NCBI GenBank assembly: GCA_029204225.1
Contig: CM055113.1
Location: 31,604,383 to 31,668,382, forward strand
DNA from: Diphasiastrum complanatum
Lineage: Eukaryota; Streptophyta; Lycopodiopsida; Lycopodiales; Lycopodiaceae
Length of the DNA stretch: 64,000 nucleotides
Reading direction: 5' to 3'
The notes beneath the pieces are model-generated. The model did no database searches, was not told the DNA's origin, and saw only the letters and a program-made list of their open reading frames with translations. This document shows positions 1 to 12,461 of this stretch, one piece after another (within the stretch, counting starts at the first letter, position 1; every line of letters begins with the position of its first letter). A program made the position numbers and the translations under genes.

Positions 1-1787
1 CAAATTGCCAACTTCCCTTTTGACTTGTTGAAGCCCGTTGAGATCAACCTCTTGATCTTCAACTTGACCATTAAAGTCATTGAACAAACTTTGTTTTACA
101 AATCCATTACTTGTTGTAAAATCATGAAAACACCCATCCACTTGCATAGCATTATCTACACAAGACGATTCACCAAAATATGTGAGAAAAGCAAAATAAG
201 TCACTTCCACATGCTTACCCTTCTCATCATAAGTGAGCCTTGAATGCATTTGTCTTTCCCTTGATGTTCTCCTTGGCTTTTGACTTGACAATGGTCCTTC
301 AACATCACAATCCAAAGTAGGATCCAATACACCAACATCAAGAATGTTAGATCCATCCACATCACCATCAATTATGTTTGAAGATACTTTTGGAATGTTT
401 CTTTCATCAAAAATGACATCTCTACCAACAATCACTTTTTTATTAGCAAGAATGTAAACCTTGTAGGTTTTATTCACCTCACTATATCCAACAAAAATAC
501 TTTTTTTTGAAAATGGATCCTCCTTGGTCCTATCATCAAGAGTAATGTTGACATAGCATGTGCATCCAAAAGTTCTAAAAAAGTTGACACTTGGCCTCCT
601 TTTAAAAAAACGTCTCAAAAGGTGTCCTTGAATCCAAAATAGCACTCGGCCACCTATTGCACAAGAAATTAGCACACAACAAAGCTTGATCCTAAAATGG
701 CTTATCAAGATTAGCACTTAGCCTCATGGCTTTAGCACTTTCACAAGTCCTATTCTTCCTCTCGGCTACTCCATTTTGTTGTGGGGTCCTTGGTGTTGTA
801 TACTCCCTCTTGATTCCATGCTTATCACAAAAGGCCTTAAACTTGGTAGATATGTACTCACCCTTAAGCACTTGATATTTGTGGAAAACTGGTTCTCCCT
901 TGCATCTTGAATTTAACAAAGACATCATACACTCCATCCTTGATCTTTAGTAGATAGATCCAATCTACTAAAATTATCAATGAAAGCTACCAATTGTAGT
1001 AATTCCATGAATATCCAAATGTACAACTTGAAAAGGCTTTGTAGATCTAGCATAAGGTAGTCTATGTGACTTTGACAAAGCACAAGACTCACAAACATGA
1101 TCGATACTTTTTTAAGAAACTTGGAAGACCTATCACAACTTGCTTTCTAGCCATTACCTCCAATGACTTGAAGTTGAGGTGTCCCATCCTTTTATGCCAA
1201 ACCTCTTGAATAGGTATTTGCTCTATTGCAACACATCCAACTTGGTTACCAATAACACAAGCATCTAGTTTGAACAACTTCCTTTGCCTTTTAACTTTTC
1301 CAACCAAGACATCCTTCCTTTTGATCATACAATCATCTCCATCAAACTCCACCTTGAGGCCTTTACTTAGCATTTGACTCACACTAAGCAAATTCTTGGT
1401 AATAGATAAAATAAACAAGACATCTTCCAAATGAACATTCCTATTTTTAGAGAGAGAAATAGGAATTGTGCCAATCCCTTTGATTGCACACTCACCATCA
1501 TTGGCCATGTAGATCACCCTCTTGTCATCTCCATATGCCGACAAAGAAGTGAAGTACTCTTTGTGAAAGGTCATGTGTGAACTTGCTCCACTATCAATCC
1601 ACCAAGGATCTAGATCTCCATCATTAGCAAGAATACATAAAGACATCACAAAAGTATCATGATTTGCATCTTGACCATCCAAACCATCCTCATCAAGAGT
1701 AAGGTTACCGTGCTTGTCTCCTTGATCTCTCTTCTTCTTGTAGCACTCACTTGCAAAGCGTCCTTTGATGCCACAATAGAAGGACAT
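1..1787 (-). pseudogene. Ty1/copia gag-pol fragment (zinc knuckle, protease, integrase)
   Basis: Read on the minus strand, this is part of a copia polyprotein, cut by the left window edge. From 1787 downward it shows a decayed zinc knuckle (FYCGIKGRFASEC: the first Cys and the His of CCHC are lost), the aspartic-protease motif WWIDSGASSHMT with DSG intact, and a GAG-pre-integrase segment (VWHKRMGHLNFKSL). Around 692-937 it shows the end of the integrase core (TPQQNGVAERKNRT, with the catalytic Glu). Between 1 and 690 lies the integrase C-terminal/linker region in another frame (DPFSKKSIFVGYS). Several frameshifts separate the pieces, so it is dead. No gag lies upstream; homology stops near 1,800. 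The words are close to the gag copy at 21.8 kb (both have a NLTL-[DE]-ED stretch after the knuckle), suggesting the same family. Confidence 0.88.
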
Positions 1788-3040
1788 GAGCTTTGATCTA
1801 TCTTTCGTTTTTCCATTTGAAGAGGCTCAAGTGGAATTTGGATCAGCTTTTTTGTCTCTTTTCAGGTTGAAGGAGGGTGGCCATCAGAGATCTTGGAGGA
1901 GCAATTTTTGGCACCCAGTAGAAGAATCTCGGTTCCTTGGTGCACGGTCTGCATAAGGAGTGGTTAGCAATTTGGGAAATTGCGGGACTATTTATTTCAA
2001 TGCTTGTTGCATGTCAACCATGCCGGTCGACCAAGGGTTTCTAAGAGCTTGATTTGGAGTAACTTTAAAGTTGATTCTGAAAGTGATGTGAAATCAACTC
2101 AGAAAATTAAGTTACTGGCACCCAGTAGAGGAATCTCCGTTCCTTGGTGCACGGTTGTCAATGCTATAACCTTGGTTTTTTTATGTTGCTTCCCTATATA
2201 GTAGAAGAAAATTTTTGGCTTTTTCTTCTCCATGAACAATATGCATGATCAAGGCCTTTTTAATTTGATAGTTACTGGTAAGCCAGATTTTTGTAGAACT
2301 TTGGTATAGTTGTTTATGTGTCAAGATGTAATTATTGGTCTAAAATTTGCTAAACCAATCTTGACAAAACGATGGTATCATGGTTGTTCTTTTCAACTTC
2401 GGTGTTGGACTGATAGGCTTATCCTAAATGATTTTCATCTTTAGGATTGGGCAAACTAAAGTTTTTGAGATATTTGTTAAAGTGAATAAATGGAATAAAG
2501 GTATAAATTGGGATGTAGCTCTACATTCAATAAATTTTAAGTGTATCGAATATCATAAAATAGTACCTGGATCCAAAGTTTATGGATTTCCCATTAGGTT
2601 CAGGCAAATAATGAATTAATTCTTGAGCTAGTATTGTCAAAGGGATTGCAACCTAGCATTTACTTGTGTCGAAGGAGTTTTCGATGCCTTCGTAGTTGAA
2701 ATTTTTTTGGGTGACCGAAATATCTAAGGGAGGAAGAAAATGAGACACTTGAGTAGGTAAATGTGATTGTGTTATGTAATTTGGATTGGTAAATAATCCC
2801 TGTAATTAAATTGCATAGCATCGGTTTATCAAATTACTTATTGATTCCCTCCTCTACAGAATTAGTTGGCTTCTTCTTTCTTGCTTATAGAACTGTTCTG
2901 CCTGGTACCATCCTCATTTGGGCGTTTATTGGATGTTTCTTGTTTATTACAATGTCCAGATCAGGCAGAATGATGGATCTACGTTTTCTAAGTTTCCTGC
3001 CTGTTAGAGAACACTCAGATTTGATCACTCTCGCACTGAA
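1788..3040. other. Intergenic, no gene recognised; short direct duplication
   Basis: No coding region I can support. A segment of about 40 bases beginning GGCACCCAGTAGA occurs at about 1,912 and again at about 2,118, so there is an internal duplication spaced about 206 bases. The rest is AT-rich sequence without repeats I recognise. It separates the copia fragment from the reverse-oriented gypsy LTR. Confidence 0.5.
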
Positions 3041-3910
3041 AGCACATGCATAAATGACCACAATCAGTCAAATCTTGCATGCCAAAATGTTCAACCATAA
3101 AATTAGCATACAGAACCATTGAACAATGATCGAAATCCTACTCTAATGCTGCAAAAACAAATTTAGATCGGATCCTAAACATTAAAACTATTCTACACAT
3201 ACATCAATCCACAGAACTGAAACAAGAAACTAATCTAACAACATTTTAACGGTCCAATGATCAAGAAACACTCATTTCTTGATTCTTGGACAACCCAAGA
3301 ACATCAAGAACTGGACTGTAAGAAGATATGCAAGATTTACATCACAAATCCAGCATATTTAGTTGAACTGAATCTTGATTCCTACAATAATCCACAAGAA
3401 AACAGGAAAACTAATCCATTCTACGATCCACAACCACACACAAAGGATGGAAGGGCAAGATCATGAATGCATCACTCAAGAAACAAGCATGATCAAGGAG
3501 CTCAAAGGATGCACCAAAACTCATGGAGGCTCTTCTCATTTGGACATGGAGTAGATGCATTACACAAAAAACTCCTCTTCTCAAAGAGGGAGTCTCTTAA
3601 ATAAACAAGAGAGCTCCTTAGGTGGCATCCTAGTGGCATTTCCACATTTCACAAATTATAAGTGGAATTATGCTCTTCACTAGAGGTCACCATCAAAAGG
3701 TGGCTCACTCTACTTTCTTTAAGAGGCGTCTACTTTCATTTATTACTTTGCTTAGAAATATTAGTTCCTACATGGTCATTCCATCTTTTGGGATTCACCA
3801 TGAGACTTACATAGTTTCTACTTGACAGTACTAACTAGTATTCCCCGGCTCTCATACGCGGCTCTCAGTCTTCGTTCATCTCATCTTCTTATAGACCTCC
3901 TCGGTCTAAG
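3041..3910 (-). repeat. Gypsy-type LTR copy, reverse orientation
   Basis: The reverse complement matches 61,890-62,725 over most of its length. Shared landmarks include the ACCACACACAA word near 3,432, GAGAGCTCCTTAGGTGGCATC near 3,610, and the CTCTCATACGCGGCTCTCAG block near 3,850 matching the end of the gypsy internal region at about 61,945. The match runs past the probable LTR border into the end of the internal region, so this is the 3' end of an element lying in minus orientation. It is truncated near 3,910. Exact LTR ends are unresolved. Confidence 0.7.
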
Positions 3911-4731
3911 GTAAGAGGTGCTCTTGGTTAGCTAAGATGTTGAGTAATTCTTGATCAATTGGGTGAGTCAAGGATTTAGATCTGTTAGTTGAACTCTAAA
4001 TTTCTTTACTCTAGTGCTTACTTGAGATTGTATGGATCTCTTAGGCATTTTTATTAGGTAATTGTTTACTTATGAGAAATATGCTAACCTTAGCATATGG
4101 TATTCTACTATAGATTTTAGTCTATAAGTGCTTGTATACAAAGTTCAGTTTATATCTCCAAATTTATAGGAGATAGATAACTCTATTAAGATGCAAATAG
4201 TTGGTGAGTTTTTGCATATGGTGCTAGAAATGGGGCTATTAACTCACTAGAGTAAACTGCAGTACTCTAGATTGAGTTATAACTGTCTGAGACTTGATGG
4301 ATCTCCTAGAGATTTTAGATGACTGGATTGTGGTATTTTGGAATATTTGTACCAAGAAGCATTATTATCTACAAGAAATTGTGGACAGATTTTAGACAAT
4401 GATTAGAATGAAATTTCTTTAGCTTTTGGATTTGATCTCTAAAATAAAGAAGTTGATTCACCCAGTGGTTCATGTAATTAGGATTACATGAAGGTGATGA
4501 ACTTGATCAACCCATTTGGAAGATTTATAGCTTAGAGTATCTTTGGGATTTGAGTTAGTATTCTTGAGTAGAGACAAGCAATTGAAGAATTTTTGCATCT
4601 CGGAGCACTTATTCAGATGGAAAGATCAGACTAAGAATAATGGTTCATGGGTAAGACTTGAAAGCTTAAGGAATAATTTCATGTTTTCTTTTTTCCATTC
4701 TGAGAACAGAACCTGTTTAAGGGAGGAAGAA
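3911..4731. other. Unassigned AT-rich DNA upstream of possible LTR
   Basis: No domain recognised in any frame. The last bases (AAGGGAGGAAGA, about 4,719-4,730) look like a polypurine tract, so this stretch may be the decayed 3' internal part of a retrotransposon whose LTR begins at 4,732. Confidence 0.35.
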
Positions 4732-5256
4732 TGTTAAGGCCATCTTCAACTAAGGACATGGAATAGTCCTAATATGGTAGACCAGCCCTCCAATGTTTGA
4801 GATTATTGGTCACGCTTAGATTTTATTCCACATCGAGGCCTATTGGTGACTAATGACCTTGAGGGGACCCAGACACTCTGATTGAGACATATAGATTAGT
4901 GCATGTACATGTGACTGATATAGACAGGAGAAATACATGAAGATGTGTGACCTACTTATAATTGACTTGCATGGGGATTGCATGGCTTCATGCATAGGAT
5001 CCTACTCTCTATATATTTGAGGTAGTGATTATTCCGTCAACGACTGTGGTCTAGGTTACCAGTTGAGCTATTCTCCTCTTGCTATCACATGGCATGGCTT
5101 GGGGGCTAGATCCAGAAGGGAGCTCCAGGAGGGATCTAGGTTTGGTTGGGGGTCTTGCTCCATAATCTCTTTTGTGTTTTCCTATCCTCATCTTAGGGAT
5201 TTTCCCTAGTGGTATTTACAGTTTCTTCCTGTGGGCGGTTCCCGTGTATTTGTGCA
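4732..5256 (+). repeat. Possible LTR of an unclassified retrotransposon
   Basis: Starts TGTTAAGGCC directly after a polypurine tract and contains a TATA-like CTCTATATATT at 5,007-5,017. This is the normal order in a plant LTR (U3, TATA, R/U5). The 3' end is not fixed; a CA near 5,256 is only a candidate. A diverged inverted match to its 5,091-5,140 part (CTTGGGGGCTAGATCC) occurs around 6,540-6,580, so at least one more copy of the family lies nearby in reverse. No partner LTR with coding DNA between is visible. Confidence 0.4.
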
Positions 5257-6889
5257 GATAATGCCTCACAAGCTAGCAAAGCTTTGTGGGTAGAAAGTTT
5301 ATGTTTCCTCAAGTACCTCTCGTTAGAAAAGAGACCCTACAACAAGGCCTGCTAGAAGGATGTGCTAGAGTAGAGGCCACTTCAGGCACACCATCATTGT
5401 CACAATTTCTACAACAAGAGACACTCATGTGGCATCATCTAAGGTCTCCCCTTATGTCGAGAAGAGGCAGTAGTAGTTGTATCATGTGGGGGGGGGGTGG
5501 TATCCCTGAATTTATATATCGTGATTGGTAGTTTCTTGGAATTCCTTGGAAGGATGTTACGCATCTAACTCCTCATATTAAATTTAGGTCATAAATTGAG
5601 GTCTCAAGGAAACTTCGGCCTAAAAATAAATGATCACAAAATGGGTATGAGGTAGACTTACAAAATGTGCATTAAGATATCCCTCGCCACCACCACCCAA
5701 ATGAGAAGGCCTCGTAGCCTTTAGTCCAACTTTTGTTGCCTCTCATTGTTGTTTGAATCGATCTGGATTTTTTCGGAACTCCTTTGCATTCTTCCAATTT
5801 ACCTTCTCCATGTGAAAAATATATATTATGGTTCTCTAAGATAGAGAGTGTCTACAAAATTTTATTTAAGATGCAATTTGTATATATCTGATTGAAATAC
5901 ACAAACATGATTTAGAGTTGAACATGTCATTTAAAGTACCCGAACCTTGCGGTTATGTCTTATTCCAGAATGTCACATCATATTTCCTTCCCATGGTGTG
6001 TAGGTTTTTCCTATCAAAGAAAGATTAGAAGCTCATCTTTAACAGGAGAAAAGTAAAGTCTACACACCTTCTTAGGATTGAGAATTTTAATTATTGCTCA
6101 ACTCTTTCATGTTTTGCAATCAAGCCTTAACGTTAAGCCCTAAAGTAACTTAATGTCGTGATTGATAGGCATATACTAGGAATATTATACATGGCATATA
6201 CATGAACCATTTACTCTAAACATTAGAGCCCTATTCCTAAACCATAAACCCCTTTCTCTAGGAAGGCTACACACCACCTTAGAATTGATGAATTTAGATT
6301 AATATTATTCATATATATTTATCGCCTCACACATTTAATTGTTGACAATTTTGAACATTTATTTAAAGTTATAGAACAAAACCTAAACTCCCCTAGGCAA
6401 ATTGGAAATATATCCTATGGTAAATTAGTTAGTCAAGTTCGAATTCCCAATTTAAAGTCCTTACAATAGGATTCTAGCTTAAGCATACCATACAAAGCAA
6501 CAACACAAGGGAAGAGGTGGTGGATAAACCAACCCAACCAAACCTAGATTGTACGGATCTAGCCCCCAAGCTATGGATCAATCAAAGTTATGGAAAGAGG
6601 AGTCACACCAGCAGCATGTAGCTACCAATCACAAAATCAAGCATACACTAGTGAGAGCCCAGTAGCTATACTTATACCCTCCAAGGCCCATGCACCACTA
6701 GTAGTGTGGCCCAATCCCATTGAGGATATTAGATTGCAAAAGCTGATCATAGCTCTTTGATTTTGCTTCTGTCATGTCCAAGGCTGCCACAGATGATGCT
6801 ACTTTGGACCCTTAAAAAATGAGCCCCTTTTGCAATCTATTTCACAACGGGGTTGGATCATGAATGTTCCAACCAATAATTGCACCCTA
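5257..6889. other. Intergenic, no gene recognised
   Basis: No supportable coding region. It contains a G8 run near 5,489-5,496 and, around 6,540-6,580, a diverged reverse copy of part of the putative LTR at 4.7-5.3 kb. Otherwise featureless AT-rich DNA. Confidence 0.45.
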
Positions 6890-7044
6890 AGGTAAGAGGC
6901 CAAATCTCGTAGAACAACCACTTGAGCCACTTTCAAGAGAGGCATAGAAGACAAACATACCCACATGACTTCGCCCTCCTACCCCAATGACATCATGCTT
7001 GATTGGCTATGTGATGCTCTTAGACAAGCCACAACAAACAACAA

Positions 7045-7127
<83 letters not shown>

Positions 7128-7840
7128 TTTGCGAGGGGGTGTATTTTTCGTGTAAGCAATGTAAATCATTCACATGTCTAACTATTGTTATGTATGTGCT
7201 TGATATCGCATGAATATGTATAGGGTAATATAGCATGGAACATGAAGTCATCAATCAATGTTTGTTATTTTCCTAATACATTTTGTTCTTTGTCATTCAG
7301 GACAAAAAATATACTACATTGTGGATGCATGGACGACATTTTTTTACAAAGGGCATTGATAAAAATAGAAACACCTATAATTGTGGAGTCATGGCATATT
7401 TTATCCAAGAGAGTCGAGCAAGCACGATTGACATCAGTTTAGTCTCTTCTCAATTTGATTATTGTGGAATCAATAGCATCCTCGAAGTTGGATTTAGACA
7501 AATTCTGCTTTTTCATATATGATGTCGAATGGCTCAAAGTTGTTTTCAATGGTCTCAATGCAACTGTTAGGAAAGATGAGAGTGGTTATTTTGCCATTGA
7601 CTCCATCCACCTTTGGATAGATCAAAGCAATACATTTTTTTTTCCTCACCAATGTGAGTAGGTACGTATGTGTCCAAGTAGTCAATGCCCTTTTTATGTC
7701 AATCAACTGATTTTCAGTATACAAAAATTGTATATTGTGTGTATGCCCAAGCAATTGTAACATAGATAATAATTATGAGTCAATAATATGGTAACATCGA
7801 TTAATTATAGGTGTTTTTTCACCAAACAAATGTTGGGTAA
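6890..7840 (+). pseudogene. CACTA transposase fragment, DUF4216 region
   Basis: Translation around 7,330-7,660 reads like the DUF4216 domain that follows Transposase_21 in plant CACTA TNP2 proteins. It has a CGVMAYF start, then a Tyr/Cys-Gly-Ile strand, then KDESGYFAIDS, and ends FFFPHQCE. Frameshifts break it. An intron-like acceptor (CATTCAG near 7,300) and a second one near 7,809 (TTATAG) match the arrangement in the minus-strand copy at 62.7-63.95 kb, to which the whole segment is an inverted match, flanks included. The preceding transposase domains are absent, so this is a 3'-terminal remnant. Confidence 0.72.
7047..7126. repeat. (GA)n microsatellite
   Basis: About 38 GA units with one AAA interruption near the end, inside the CACTA fragment. 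The inverted copy at 63.75 kb has only a short CT run at the same place, so the expansion is specific to this copy. Confidence 0.97.
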
Positions 7841-8671
7841 TAGGGAGCCAACGTTGTAGCGACAAGCTGGGGAGACATGCTACCGACTCCAGCGCTCTTG
7901 CACGAGATAGTGGACAACACACTTACGTCGGCACCCAACTAAAACTATGAAGCGCACACGCAAGGGTGTCCATGGACATTATTTGACATTAAAAGAATTG
8001 TTCATGTTAACCAAGAAATGTGACATTAAAAGTAGAATTGAGTAGACTGGCATCTTAGGTTGAATAGAACTCAAAGGTGGGTGATCCATTGCATGTCTTG
8101 TCACTTGTCAAGATAGCAAAACAGGGTAATAAGATACATTGGCCATGTAACGGATGTTGCCCTCTATTGTGAAACCACCATGAATCACATATATGAGAGA
8201 GAGGCTAATAGCTATATGACATTATGTGTTAAGTATAGTGTAAGGTCCCGCCCGCGCCCGTGGGCCTTCCCTTTAGTTATAACCTTCAAATGAAAAAATC
8301 TGGAGGTTATTAATTCTATTAGGGGACCTTATATCTAATTCATTTAGGTTATTAATTCTTTTAGGCTATTAAGGTCGGCTTATTATTCTGTGCAAAAGTG
8401 AACGGGGAGCTGCTTTTTCCACCCTCACAAGCCTGTGGGAGACGCTTGAATGGACGACTTGGCAGCAGCCGCAAACACACAAATAGTGGAGATGGAGAAC
8501 GCGAGAGACGTTGAAGCACAGGATGCGCATCTAGCTCCAGATAGAGACTCGAAGAAAGAGTCGACCGATTGCTTATTACGTAGTAGCAATGGTACATCAC
8601 ATTTCTAACGATACACAACTGTCGATATCCAAATGTAGCAATTAGTAATTAATTCTTGCCCTGCTTTCGTC
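7841..8671. other. Intergenic, upstream of the RBR gene
   Basis: No coding region recognised. Contains a GC-rich patch CCCGCCCGCGCCCGTGGGCC at about 8,247 and a short direct repeat of TTATTAATTCT around 8,308-8,358. It presumably holds the promoter of the RBR gene, but I cannot point to a TATA box with confidence. Confidence 0.4.
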
Positions 8672-9995
8672 TTGCCCAGCCCAATGGCTTTCAAGATTCC
8701 TGGATTTTTCTTCGAAATGGATAGCCCTCCTACTAGTTTGATCGTTGATCAGAATGTATATCAGAATGTATATCAGATTGTTGATCAGAATGTATATCTG
8801 ATTTCAAGCTATATGGATTGTCCTCATTGCTACTTTGATTCTTCAGACTGTATACCTATTTTCAAGTGATACGGAAAGTCCTGACTCCTAGCTGCTAGTG
8901 TAATTGCTCGAAATTTGGATTGTCTATCGTCTGTATCTTCTTCTGTCCCTAACGTCCTGGCTATCTGTTTTGCAGGTCTTGTAGAGCGTCAGAAAGAGGT
9001 AGTCGACTGCAACAGTGAGCACAGGGAAGTCTGCCGGATTTGCATGGAGAAAAAACCTGCGACTCTCTTTTTTAATGCAGAAGGTAAGATTCTAGTTTGT
9101 TGTAAAAGTCTCTGTTCGGTTCTAGGATTCTAGCTAGTAACTTTTATATCGTTGAAGATTGAGAAACGAAATTCGGGTATATTGAGGCCATACTATTAAA
9201 GCTTTTGAGGCTTGAGCAAGGCGCTCGCACATGAATATCTATCATGATGGAACTACTATTGCGAGTAACTACTCTGTGGCAGGTTGTCGCCATAGATTTT
9301 GCAACATCTGCATTTCCAAGCATGCAGAGGCCTGCTGTCGTCTTGGTCATCTGTTTGTAAGATGTCCTTTCTACAGCTATTCATGTGGCAATATTCTGAC
9401 TCCCAATCAATGTTCCATACTTCTGTCTGCAAACTCATTGCGGATTCTCACTACGCGACAGATTGAAGCCGCGATACCCGAAACAGAGCGGCTGTACTGC
9501 CCTTATCCTGACTGCTCAAGCCTTATGTTAAAGCCAGAATGTGACATTTCCGAACGGTCAACCAGCTCAGGACACCCGCATACGACTGCTGTGGGGAGCG
9601 TTGAATGTGAGGCATGTGATCGCAAGTTCTGCATGGAATGTATGGTGCCCTGGCATGTAAATCGCACCTGTTCCGAGTATCAAGATAAACCTGTGACTCC
9701 CGGGGCCTTTGGAGATAATGAACTGCTTCAATTAGCAGAAAGGGAGAATTGGCAGCGATGCGGTGAATGTGGTCGAGTGATTGAGCTCATATCTGGGTGC
9801 AACCGTATCATCTGCTTGTGAGCAACCTCCCACGAATGAAATGATCTTCCTTGTGCTTTGCCCATTTCTCGAATTACTCACAGGTACAATAAAAAAACTC
9901 TTTGAATATATTTGCAATCTTCTGATAGAAATATTTCCTCTACATTGTTTGGCAGGTGTGGAAACAAATTCTACTACCGAAGCAGGTTTGCATGA
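8672..9995 (+). CDS. RBR-type (RING1-IBR-RING2) E3 ubiquitin ligase, truncated RING2
   Basis: RBR ligases take ubiquitin from an E2 on RING1 and pass it through a RING2 cysteine to substrate. Exons 8,976-9,083, 9,283-9,817 and 9,956-9,995 join in frame across GT-AG introns: GTAAGA donor at 9,084 and GTGGCAG acceptor before 9,283; GTGAGC donor at 9,818 and TTGGCAG acceptor before 9,956. RING1 is CRICMEKK...GCRHRFCNICI...RCP. The IBR runs from YCPYPDCSSLM to CEACDRKFCMECMVPWH...C. RING2 begins WQRCGECGRVIEL and GCNRIICL, joined to CGNKFYY. The protein then stops at TGA 9,993-9,995, before the last Cys pair usual in RING2, so it is short or damaged. The first exon (ATG 8,672 or 8,684) is uncertain: it contains a small duplication of GTTGATCAGAATGTATATCAG units and its donor is not resolved. 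This is the only credible host gene here. Confidence 0.8.
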
Positions 9996-10420
9996 ATCCA
10001 CCGCCGGGAGCCTAGTTGCGACTGCTGGCGAAGATTAAGCCAACATTGTTTCAGACTCCGACTCCGATTGATACAAATCTTTTCCATGCTTTTGCTTTCT
10101 TACGCACCCGCAAGGGAGTTTTCCCGTTGTCTTTTCTCTCCAACCAAACGTACTTTATGAACAGTTTCATTCCAATCATATAGCATCTACACAACTTGTT
10201 ATTTTTGCTTTACTCATAGCAAAGTCATGCTAGATTAGTAACACTGATCGACACATTCACATAAACTAAGAGTTCAATTCTTCTCTTGCAATATGCAAAA
10301 TAATAGATGGACTATGACCCATCTCATGGAATATTGTACTTAGATTTAAACTAGACCAAATTTGGTAATATTAGCTCTTTATGTTGGATTTCCATTGAAA
10401 TATTGAATTCCTTTAAGATC

Positions 10421-10426
<6 letters not shown>
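9996..10426. other. 3' flank of the RBR gene
   Basis: Probably 3' UTR and spacer. No further RING2 residues are found in the next 150 bases in any frame that a normal intron could reach, so the early stop looks real for this copy. Confidence 0.4.

Positions 10427-10467
<41 letters not shown>
10427..10467. repeat. (GA)n microsatellite
   Basis: About 20 GA units immediately before the CACTA terminus. Confidence 0.95.
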
Positions 10468-10469
<2 letters not shown>

Positions 10470-10559
10470 AACCATTTGGAACCTTTATGGGGGAAATCCT
10501 AGGTTTCATCAAAACAAAATAAAAAAAATAAAGGGCTGCCATTGGTATTCACCAGGTTA

Positions 10560-11410
10560 CACTACTACAAAAAGAGTGGTTACACTACTACAAAAAAGAG
10601 TGCATAGCAACGAAAGTTAGCAACGTTGATTTTGACTAAATTAAACGTTGCTCCGTGACCATTTCGGCGACAATTGTTTTCTTTTATAAACGTCGCTATG
10701 AGATTATTGTCCGTTGACTGGCAACTATTTATAATCGTCGCTTGCGATAGTTACTTTAACAATATTTCATCGACATCTAGTGACGATTACATATTATTGT
10801 CGCTGCGCGATGCTGTAGGAAATGTCACTGCGGAAGAGTCACTTTTAGCGACATTTTAGAGATGCTTTAGCAACTATACTAAATAGACGTCGTTGGGCGA
10901 CGCTATAAAAAGCTTGTAGGAAAAAACCGGAAAGATGATTGATTGATAACCACATTTCAGTGACGGGAAGTGAACATCGCCCAACGACATTCAAAATTAG
11001 GGTCATTTGGGGACAATATGTCTTCTAGCAGAAGAAAACCCAAACTCTCTTTTTAAAAAAGCAACGTTTGGAACTTCGCCCAATGACGTTACAAGTAATG
11101 TAAGTTTGGTTAAAAATTTTCATTTTGAACATATAGAAATAATTTTTGTTTTGAAAATTGTGTTGCTAGAAATAGTTTTTAAAAATTGTGTTGCATAAAT
11201 CCGGAAATTCTATGTTTCTTACGTAGTTCAAGTCCATATACATACATCTTGAAATGGACATAGATGCCTAATCTAGTTCATCGTCTTGATCATTTGCGTC
11301 ACTTCCATACTCATCTAGTAGTCTAATTCTTTCAAACAAATGCTCCACTCTTGTTGGAAGATTCTTAGTAGCATCATTAATATTTTTCATTCATTTCACT
11401 TTTGACTCTT
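10560..11410 (-). mobile_element. CACTA element terminus with subterminal repeats
   Basis: The tip CACTACTACAAAAA is present twice in tandem, at 10,560 and 10,583, each followed by AGAGTG and preceded by GGTTA. This is the terminal inverted repeat typical of plant CACTA elements. The next 350 bases are rich in short motifs of the AGCGACG/CGTCGCT type in both orientations, as in CACTA subterminal regions. The reverse complement of 50,972-51,540 aligns to it throughout, including a coding-like block (11,281-11,400 against 50,980-51,090). With the DUF4218 fragment on the minus strand just inside, this is the 3' end of an element oriented leftward. Confidence 0.85.
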
Positions 11411-11641
11411 CCATCATTGGCATTGGCATCCCTATCAGCATGCTAGTTTGGCTCCATGAAATAATAAATTATGTCATCTTCTTCATTATGTGGATTCTCT
11501 TCTGCATGATTTTCCATATCGTGATCGCTTCGTCTTCTTTATCATGATTGTTTGTTGTTGCATCTTTGAGCATGATATTTTCAAACAAAAAAAATTGTCC
11601 TAGTTTGCACGATAAATAACCACGTCCATCAGGATAAAGGG

Positions 11642-12213
11642 CTATATGTGTAGAAACAAAGTATATAAATGAGTCAATATTTCATTTCGCTTGATATATT
11701 TCATATAAATCAATTCAAGATGATAGTCTTGTGTATTGTATAACATAAACATACAAGCCGTGTCTCTCATACACTTAGAAAATCTCACAAACATTTTGTT
11801 TCCTTGTGGAATGTTCTCTAGTTTTGGAACCCCCATATTTAATTGCTTCAAGTACTCAGTAATTAAAAATAAAGACTCTCGCCATCTAGCCTTCAGCCAG
11901 ACTTGCTTCTACATGGACTTTTTGGCAAATACAATCTTCTAGGACTTTAATAAAACGTCCCAAAAAAAAACATCCATCTTCGATTCACAGGACCTGCTAG
12001 CTCCACCTCATCAACAAGGTGAACCAAAAGGTGAATCTGGATGTCCATGAATGATGGAGAGGGAACTCTCCCAAAATCACAAACAATCTCAATAGCTTTG
12101 AGACGAATGCGTTCTACATCTCCTATAATTATGTCTTTTGAAGATATCCATTTGCATATTTGTCCTTGCAAAAATACAAAATGGTCATTAGCATATATGT
12201 GAAATGTGCTCAT
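11642..12213 (-). pseudogene. CACTA TNP2 transposase fragment, DUF4218
   Basis: Minus-strand translation of 11,947-12,213 contains the DUF4218 core: PSFMDIQIHLLVHLVDEVEL followed by AGPVNRRWMF. Plant TNP2 proteins carry P-S-F-x-D...HL-x-VHLVDE...GPV-x-x-RWM at this point. The segment after it (11,642-11,851) is open in another frame but not diagnostic. Truncated on both sides and frameshifted. It belongs with the terminus at 10,560. Confidence 0.85.
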
Positions 12214-12461
12214 TTAAATGAAGTTAACACTCATGAGCAATACCTTGCAAAGATCAATAATTTCGAGATAACATTTAATATATCTTCGGTCAAACACACT
12301 TTCAATGCCACCATAAATACATGCTACAAAATAAAATAGCTTATTTATTATGAGAGTTCACACAATCATACTTGATTATATGCATCACTAGTTGAATACA
12401 TCAAATATATATACCTATATCATTTTGAGCCAATCATGAGATTTAATCTGGATAATTTGTT

